A stretch of DNA of 64,000 nt from Aquitalea pelogenes (GTDB lineage Bacteria > Pseudomonadota > Gammaproteobacteria > Burkholderiales > Chromobacteriaceae). The stretch covers positions 18,036 through 82,035 of the forward strand of contig NZ_LNQV01000018.1 in the NCBI RefSeq assembly GCF_001515305.1. Direction: 5' to 3'. The notes beneath the pieces are model-generated. The model had not been told where the DNA came from. It searched no databases and saw only the letters and a list, made by a program, of their open reading frames with translations. Both the position numbers and the translations under genes were made by a program. Below are positions 58,740 to 64,000 of the stretch, piece after piece; position 1 is the stretch's first letter; every line of letters begins with the position of its first letter.

Positions 58740-59576
58740 TCAGCGCCCCAGATACACTTCGATCACCCGTTCATCCGCCTGCACTTGCTGCAGGCTGCCC
58801 TCGGCCAGTACCGCGCCCTCGGCCAGCACTGTCACCTTGCCGGCAATGCTGGCGATGAAATCCATATCGTGTTCCACCACCATCAGGGAATGGCGGCCCT
58901 TGAGGGTGAGCAGCAGCTCGGCAGTCTTTTCGGTTTCGGCATCGGTCATGCCGGCCACCGGCTCGTCCAGCAGCAATAGTTGCGGCTCCTGCGCCAGCAA
59001 CATGCCGATTTCCAGCCACTGCTTCTGGCCGTGCGACAGCAGCCCTGCCTGCCGCGCCCGCTGCTCGCCCAGGCGGATCAGCGTCAGCAATTCGTCGATC
59101 CGGTCACGCTGCTGCCCGGAGAGACGGGCGCGCAGGCTGGCCCACACCGAACGCGGCCCGGCCAGCGCCAGCTCCAGGTTCTCCTGCACCGTCATCGCCT
59201 CGAACACCGTGGGTTTCTGGAACTTGCGTCCTATGCCCAGCTGGGCAATTTCCGCCTCGGAATGCTGGGCCAGATTGATGGTCTGGCCGAAAAAGGCCGA
59301 GCCGCTGTCGGCACGGGTCTTGCCGGTAATCACGTCCATCATGGTGGTCTTGCCCGCGCCGTTGGGACCGATGATGCAGCGCAGCTCGCCCACGCCGATG
59401 GACAGGGACAGACGGTTGAGCGCACGAAAACCGTCAAAGCTGACGCTGATGTCGTCCAGATACAGGATCTGGCCATGGGTGACATCCACCCCCGGCTGCA
59501 ACAGGCGGCCACTGGCCGGGGTATCGCCATCCCAGCTTTCACGCTGTAGCGCTTGCGAAGTAGTGACGGGCATCAT
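58740..59576 (-). CDS. urtD: Urea ABC transporter ATPase UrtD
   Basis: A 278-residue ATPase, partner of UrtE. Walker A is GPNGAGKTTMMDVITG, Walker B LLLLDEPVAGMTDAE and the signature LSHGQKQWLEIGMLL. The start at 59576 overlaps the urtC stop (ATGA) and has AGGAGA 6 nt upstream; the long upstream part of the frame lies inside urtC and is not coding. Confidence 0.93.
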   Translation of the reverse strand: MMPVTTSQALQRESWDGDTPASGRLLQPGVDVTHGQILYLDDISVSFDGFRALNRLSLSIGVGELRCIIGPNGAGKTTMMDVITGKTRADSGSAFFGQTINLAQHSEAEIAQLGIGRKFQKPTVFEAMTVQENLELALAGPRSVWASLRARLSGQQRDRIDELLTLIRLGEQRARQAGLLSHGQKQWLEIGMLLAQEPQLLLLDEPVAGMTDAETEKTAELLLTLKGRHSLMVVEHDMDFIASIAGKVTVLAEGAVLAEGSLQQVQADERVIEVYLGR

Positions 59577-60673
59577 GCCTTCTCCTTGTGACGGCGCAGC
59601 AGGCCCAGCAGGCCGCGCGGCAGAAACAGCGTGGTGGCAATGAACAGCCCACCCAGGAAGAACAGCCAGTATTCGGGAAAAGCCACGGTGAACCAGCTTT
59701 TGGCCGCATTGATGAAGCCCGCGCCCAGCACCGGGCCGATCAGGCTGCCACGCCCGCCCACTGCCACCCAGATGGCAATTTCGATGGAGTTGGCCGGCGA
59801 CATTTCCCCAGGATTGATGATGCCCACCTGCGGCACGTACAGTGCCCCGGCCAGGCCGCACAGCATGGCGGACGCCACCCAGATGAACAGCTTGTAATAC
59901 AGCGGGTTGTAACCGCAGAACATCAGCCGCGACTCGGCATCGCGAATGGCAGTGAGAATGCGGCCGAACTTGCTGTTGACCAGCCAGAAACCGGCGGCCA
60001 AGGCAGCCACCAGCAGCAGCACGGTCAGCAGGAACAGCGTGGCACGGGTGCCCGGCGCGGCAATGCCGTAGCCGAGGATGCGCTTGAAGTCGGTAAAGCC
60101 GTTATTGCCGCCAAAGCCGGTTTCATTGCGGAAAAACAGCAACATGGCGGCATAGGTGAGCGCCTGGGTCATGATGGAAAAGTACACGCCCTTGATGCGC
60201 GAACGGAAAGCCAGCCAGCCGAACACCAGCGCCAGCAGGCCGGGCACACCCACCGCCAGACACAGCGCCCAGGCCAGATGCTCGCTGCCCTGCCAGAACC
60301 ACGGCAGGGTTTTCCAGTCGAGAAACACCATGAAGTCCGGCAGATCGCTCTGGTAATTGCCGTCATGGCCGATGGCACGCATCAGGTACATGCCCATGCC
60401 GTAGCCACCCAGGGCAAAGAACAGGCCGTGGCCCAGGCTGAGCAGGCCGGTGTAGCCCCACACCAGGTCCATGGCCAGCGCCACGATGGCATAGCACAGG
60501 ATCTTGCCCACCAGGGTGAGAGTGTAGGCCGACACATGCAGGCTGCTGGCCGGGTCCGTCCATAAATGCAGGGCCGGCATGGCCAGCAGCACGGCCAGTG
60601 CTGCGCCACCGGCCAGTTTCAGCGGCTGCGGCCCCAGACGGGTGGCCAGCCGCAGGGAAAGTGCGGTTTGCAT
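59573..60673 (-). CDS. urtC: Urea ABC transporter permease UrtC
   Basis: A 366-residue LivM-type permease with about ten membrane helices. GKILCYAIVALAMDLVWGYTGLLSLGHG and the motif AIRDAESRLMFCGYN in the cytosolic loop are typical. The start at 60673 (MQTALSLRLATRLGP) is the first Met in front of the membrane region, 10 bp after urtB. Confidence 0.93.
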   Translation of the reverse strand: MQTALSLRLATRLGPQPLKLAGGAALAVLLAMPALHLWTDPASSLHVSAYTLTLVGKILCYAIVALAMDLVWGYTGLLSLGHGLFFALGGYGMGMYLMRAIGHDGNYQSDLPDFMVFLDWKTLPWFWQGSEHLAWALCLAVGVPGLLALVFGWLAFRSRIKGVYFSIMTQALTYAAMLLFFRNETGFGGNNGFTDFKRILGYGIAAPGTRATLFLLTVLLLVAALAAGFWLVNSKFGRILTAIRDAESRLMFCGYNPLYYKLFIWVASAMLCGLAGALYVPQVGIINPGEMSPANSIEIAIWVAVGGRGSLIGPVLGAGFINAAKSWFTVAFPEYWLFFLGGLFIATTLFLPRGLLGLLRRHKEKA

Positions 60674-60683
60674 GATGGTGCTC

Positions 60684-62280
60684 CTAGTCCAGTACCCGGC
60701 CCTTGAGGGCAAACAGGCCTTGCGGACGCTTCTGGATGAACAGGATGATGAAGCCGAGGATGAGGATCTTGCCCAGCACCGCCCCCAGCGACGGTTCCAG
60801 AATCTTGTTGACGATGCCAAGGCCCATGGCCCCGGTGACGGTCCCGGCCAGCTGGCCTACTCCGCCCAGCACCACCACCATGAAGCTGTCCACGATATAG
60901 CCCTGCCCCAGCTCCGGGCCAACGTTGCCGATCTGGCTCAATGCCACGCCGCCCAGCCCGGCAATGCCGGAACCCAGTCCGAAAGCCAGCATGTCCACCT
61001 TGCCGGTGGGCACCCCCACGCTGTCGGCCATGCGGCGGTTTTGCGTGACGGCACGCACGAACAGGCCCAGCCGCGTCTTGTTGAGCAGCAGCCAGGTCAG
61101 CACCAGCACGCCCGCAACAAAGGCGATGATGGCCAGCCGGTTATACGGCAGGGTGAGCGCCGGGGTGATTTCCCAGCCGCCGGACAGCCAGGACGGGTTG
61201 GCCACTTCCACGTTCTGCGCGCCAAACAGCATGCGCACCGCCTGGATCAGCATCAGGCTGATGCCCCAGGTGGCCAGCAGGGTTTCCAGCGGACGGCCAT
61301 ACAGATGGCGGATGATCAGCCGCTCCAGCGCCATGCCGATGACAAAGGTAACGGCAAAGGCCACCGGCAGCGCCGCCAGCAGATAGGCATCGAAAGCGCC
61401 CGGCCACCAGCTGCGGAACAGGTTCTGCACCACATAACTGGCGTAGGCGCCGATCATCAGCATTTCGCCATGCGCCATATTGATGACACCCAACAGGCCG
61501 TAGGTGATGGCCAGCCCCAGGGCGGCCAGCAGCAGTACCGAGCCCAGGCTGATGCCGCTGAAGGCATAGCCCAGCATGTTGTAACGCCACTGGCTGGACT
61601 TGATGTCGGCCATGGCCTGACTGGCGGCAGCGCGTACGCTGGCTTCCGGCTCGCTGGCGGCGACTGTCAGCGGGGCCAGCAGGCTGAGGGTGGCCGGGTC
61701 GCACTGTCGGCCAGGGTGTGAATGGCGCTCAGCCGCTGTGCGGCATCCGGGCTGGCCAGTTGCAGGCGGGCGCTGGCCATGTGCAGGGCCTGTCTGACCT
61801 GGCTGTCCTGTTCCTGTTGCTGCCGGCTCAGCAGCAAGGGCAGCAGGCCGGGGTTGGCACTGTCCTGCAAGGCCTGAATGGCGCTCAGGCGCTTGCTGCG
61901 GTCCGGGTCGCCAGATCACCGGCCGCATGAAACGCCTCCAGCGTACTGCGCACGCTGTTGTTGACCGGCAAGGCATCCAGACTGCTGGCATCGCCAGCCA
62001 CCGGCTGACCGTTGTCCACATCGCTGAGCTTGCCGTCAGCGCCTTGCAATAACACATGGTTGCCATCGGCGCTGGTAAACAGCCTGCCCTCTTCCAGCGC
62101 GGCAACCGCCTGACGACGCGGGCCGTCGGCCTGCACCGTCCACTGGGTGATCAGCCCGGCACGGTCGGCCGGGTCGGCATGTGCCAGCTCGGACAGCGGG
62201 CTGGCCGCAGCCAGGCTGCTGTACAGTGACAGCGGCAAGAGCAGGGACAGCAGCAGGAACAGGGGCTTGAACAATTGCAT
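60684..62280 (-). pseudogene. urtB: Urea ABC transporter permease UrtB, two frame breaks in this sequence
   Basis: LivH-type permease with the extra periplasmic N-terminal region seen in UrtB. The signal peptide MQLFKPLFLLLSLLLPLSLY and the first 125 residues are in one frame, LSAIQALQDSANPGLLPLLL to LADS in a second, and the membrane part (LGLAITYGLLGVINMAHGEM onward) in a third. One base missing near 61903-61911 and one near 61695-61703 restores 532 residues. The repaired joins read LADPDRSKRLSAIQ and LADSADPATLSLL. Confidence 0.87.
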
Positions 62281-62376
62281 GGTGCATTCCTTACAGGATA
62301 TGCCCGCCACCACCCGGAAAGGGCAGCAGCGGGCAAGGGCGTGCGTCGTCCCGTGCTGTGCCTGAAACAATCAACC

Positions 62377-62421
62377 AGAGCGGCTGATAAACAGGCGCAG
62401 CAGGGATGTGGTCAGCCGCTG
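62377..62421. repeat. Short remnant of the dispersed repeat
   Basis: AGCGGCTGA (62379-62387) and TCAGCCGCT (62412-62420) match the ends of the 112-bp repeats and enclose only about 24 bp. It abuts the urtA stop codon (62422-62424), as the full copies abut other stop codons. Confidence 0.55.
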
Positions 62422-63690
62422 TTACTTGCTCTTCACCGGGGTGTCGGGCTTCTTGTCATTGCCCGGAATGAAGGGGCTCCACGGCTGCGCGCGGATCGGG
62501 GTCTTGGTTTTCCACACCACCGAGAACTGACCGTTAGGCTGGATTTCGCCAATCATCACCGGCTTGTGCAGGTGATGGTTTTTCGGGTCCATTTCCAGCG
62601 TGAAACCGGACGGGGCGGCAAACTTGATGCCGGCCATGGCCTTGGTGACGGCGGCGACATCTGTGGTGCCGGCTTTCTTCACTGCCTCGGCCCACATATT
62701 GATGCCCACGTAAGTGGCTTCCATCGGGTCGTTGGTCACCAGCTTGTCGGCATTCGCCAGGCCCTTCTTCTTGGCCCAGGCGCGGTAGTCGGCAATCCAC
62801 TTGCTGTTCACCGGGTTCTTCACGCTCATGAAGTAGTTCCAGGCAGCCAGATGGCCCACCAGCGGCTTGGTGTCGATGCCCTTGAGTTCTTCCTCACCCA
62901 CCGAGAAGGCCACCACCGGCACGTCGGTGGCTTTCAGGCCCTGATTGCCCAGTTCCTTGTAGAAGGGCACGTTGGAGTCGCCATTGATGGTGGAGATGAC
63001 GGCCGTCTTGCCACCGGCAGCGAATTTCTTGATGTTGCCGACGATGGTCTGGTAATCGCTATGCCCGAAGGGGGTGTACATCTCCTGGATGTCTTCGTCC
63101 TTCACGCCCTTGCTGTGCAGGAAGGCCCGCAAAATCTTGTTGGTGGTACGCGGGTAGACATAGTCGGTCCCCAGCAGGAAGAAGCGCTTGGCACCGCCGC
63201 CTTCCTTGCTCATCAGGTATTCCACCGCCGGAATGGCCTGCTGGTTGGGCGCAGCCCCGGTGTAGAACACATTGGGCGACATTTCCTCACCCTCGTACTG
63301 CACCGGGTAGAACAGCAGGCCGTTCAGCTCCTCGTACACCGGCAGCACCGATTTGCGCGATACCGAGGTCCAACAGCCGAAGGTCACCGCCACCTTGTCC
63401 TTGCTCAGCAACTGACGCGCCTTTTCGGCAAACAGCGGCCAGTTGGAGGCCGGGTCCACCACGACCGGTTCCAGTTTTTTGCCCAGCACGCCGCCCTTGG
63501 CATTGATCTGGTCGATGGCAAACAGCGCCATGTCCTTGAGCGAGGTTTCCGAAATGGCCATGGTGCCGGACAGGGAGTGCAACACCCCCACCTTGATGGT
63601 GTCGGCGGCAAAGGCCGGCATGGACAGCAGGCCGGCGGCGGCCAGAACCAGCGGAGCGGACTTCAGAAAAGTGCGACGAGTGCTTGCCAT
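62422..63690 (-). CDS. urtA: Urea ABC transporter substrate-binding protein
   Basis: Periplasmic urea receptor of 422 residues. It has a perfect twin-arginine signal (TRRTFLKSAP) ending near AFA-AD (residue 29), then the type I binding fold with VGVLHSLSGTMAISET, which is conserved in UrtA, and NQQAIPAVEYLM. Tat export is unusual among ABC binding proteins but common in UrtA. First gene of the urt-ure block. AGGGGAAT precedes the start. Confidence 0.95.
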   Translation of the reverse strand: MASTRRTFLKSAPLVLAAAGLLSMPAFAADTIKVGVLHSLSGTMAISETSLKDMALFAIDQINAKGGVLGKKLEPVVVDPASNWPLFAEKARQLLSKDKVAVTFGCWTSVSRKSVLPVYEELNGLLFYPVQYEGEEMSPNVFYTGAAPNQQAIPAVEYLMSKEGGGAKRFFLLGTDYVYPRTTNKILRAFLHSKGVKDEDIQEMYTPFGHSDYQTIVGNIKKFAAGGKTAVISTINGDSNVPFYKELGNQGLKATDVPVVAFSVGEEELKGIDTKPLVGHLAAWNYFMSVKNPVNSKWIADYRAWAKKKGLANADKLVTNDPMEATYVGINMWAEAVKKAGTTDVAAVTKAMAGIKFAAPSGFTLEMDPKNHHLHKPVMIGEIQPNGQFSVVWKTKTPIRAQPWSPFIPGNDKKPDTPVKSK

Positions 63691-63749
63691 GAGATTCCCC
63701 TGATGATGTGAGATGGATTGTTGCGCTGCGTCATCAAGGTAACCGCAGC
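63651..63749. repeat. 99-bp direct repeat, copy A (urtA 5' end and leader)
   Basis: Identical to 63902-64000. It covers the first 13 codons of urtA (63690 back to 63651) and 59 bp of its leader. The copies are 251 bp apart and the second runs to the window edge, so the full repeat may be longer. Confidence 0.95.
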
Positions 63750-63756
63750 CTGCGGT
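63742..63756. promoter_or_regulatory. Palindrome upstream of urtA
   Basis: ACCGCAG (63742-63748) and CTGCGGT (63750-63756) form a perfect 7-bp inverted repeat around one base, 52-66 bp before the urtA start. The second direct-repeat copy holds the left half up to the window edge. A possible regulator site for the urea block; no sigma-54 or known nitrogen-regulator box was found. Confidence 0.4.
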
Positions 63757-63869
63757 CGGAAAAATACGTTACATGACGTAGATGGCTACGCAGGCGGGCG
63801 ACAAGGGCTGCTTGGCGCAGCGCCATGCCCTTGTGCTAGGCTGTCTCTCCCATTCCCCCACGGAGCTGT

Positions 63870-63941
63870 TCATGCTGCCACGCAGCGCCTGGCGCGATTT
63901 TGCGGAGCGGACTTCAGAAAAGTGCGACGAGTGCTTGCCAT
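63870..63941 (-). pseudogene. Truncated second urtA start
   Basis: On the minus strand the duplicated leader places a second ATG at 63939-63941. It reads MASTRRTFLKSAP, identical to UrtA, then diverges to QNRARRCVAA and a stop at 63870-63872: 23 codons. It is a by-product of the duplication and unlikely to be functional. Confidence 0.6.
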
Positions 63942-64000
63942 GAGATTCCCCTGATGATGTGAGATGGATTGTTGCGCTGCGTCATCAAGGTAACCGCAGC
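63902..64000. repeat. 99-bp direct repeat, copy B (reaches window edge)
   Basis: Exact copy of 63651-63749. On the plus strand it cuts into a frame starting at 63872 (MLPRSAWRDFA), which then ends early at the foreign sequence; a real gene may have begun there before the duplication, or the assembly may be wrong. Confidence 0.95.

Noticed and set aside
52863..63690. Urease/urea-transport block as a decaying pseudogene cluster
   Set aside because: Catalytic and nickel ligands of UreC are all intact, and ureA, ureF, ureG, urtA, urtC, urtD and urtE are complete. The lesions in ureB, ureD, ureE and urtB are small indels of the same type seen in unrelated genes.
63691..63870. Sigma-54 promoter upstream of urtA
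   Set aside because: The best GG...GC pair is 11 nt apart instead of the required 10 and lacks the flanking consensus.

Overview
The window is about 60% GC and gene-dense. It looks like a chromosome segment from a betaproteobacterium of the order Neisseriales, most likely a Chromobacteriaceae member (Aquitalea, Chromobacterium or Vogesella type). This rests on the synteny folC-dedD-cvpA-purF-metZ, the pagP, gntRK and urease/urt gene types, and overall protein style. It is an inference from gene content, not a database match.

Layout. 1-1.5 kb: a fadE-type acyl-CoA dehydrogenase (runs off the left edge) behind a PsrA-like TetR regulator. 1.6-8.2 kb: a leftward block with metZ, purF, cvpA, a SPOR protein, folC and a YgfX-like protein. 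8.3-11.4 kb: uup-type ABC-F ATPase, an NlpC/P60 lipoprotein and a hypothetical. 11.4-15.1 kb: aromatic aminotransferase and small genes, including a double-CDGSH protein broken at a perfect hairpin. 15.2-20.1 kb: clpB and a chemoreceptor. 20.4-24.6 kb: selD, mnmH and mnmC, which together make selenium- and aminomethyl-modified wobble uridine in tRNA. 25.2-25.3 kb: a probable small RNA of three stem-loops. 26.9-35.1 kb: complete kdpFABCDE potassium system, preceded by an unrecognised 29-residue membrane microprotein. 35.4-39.0 kb: an uncharacterised three-gene cassette (nitrilase-fold amidohydrolase, ATP-grasp ligase, C45-type Ntn hydrolase), the best candidate for an undescribed pathway. 39.8-43.9 kb: endonuclease I and the gluconate regulon (gntR, gntK, an MFS transporter) with two perfect operators. 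44-52.7 kb: stress protein, thiolase, orphan periplasmic binding protein, Tat-exported HAD phosphatase facing a DeoR regulator, cysB, pagP and a secreted His/Pro-rich protein. 52.8-63.7 kb: leftward urea uptake and hydrolysis block, urtABCDE-ureDABCEFG.

Two features cut across the window. First, ten genes carry frame breaks (twelve lesions); nearly all are repaired by adding back one base in a G/C-rich stretch, and the repaired lengths match the families. Sequencing or assembly indels are therefore more likely than true gene decay. Second, a dispersed repeat of about 112 bp with near-perfect terminal inverted repeats occurs three times, plus one 45-bp remnant, each touching or lying next to a stop codon. 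At the right edge, the 5' end and leader of urtA are duplicated as a 99-bp direct repeat 251 bp apart.

No rRNA, tRNA, CRISPR array, insertion sequence or phage gene was recognised.
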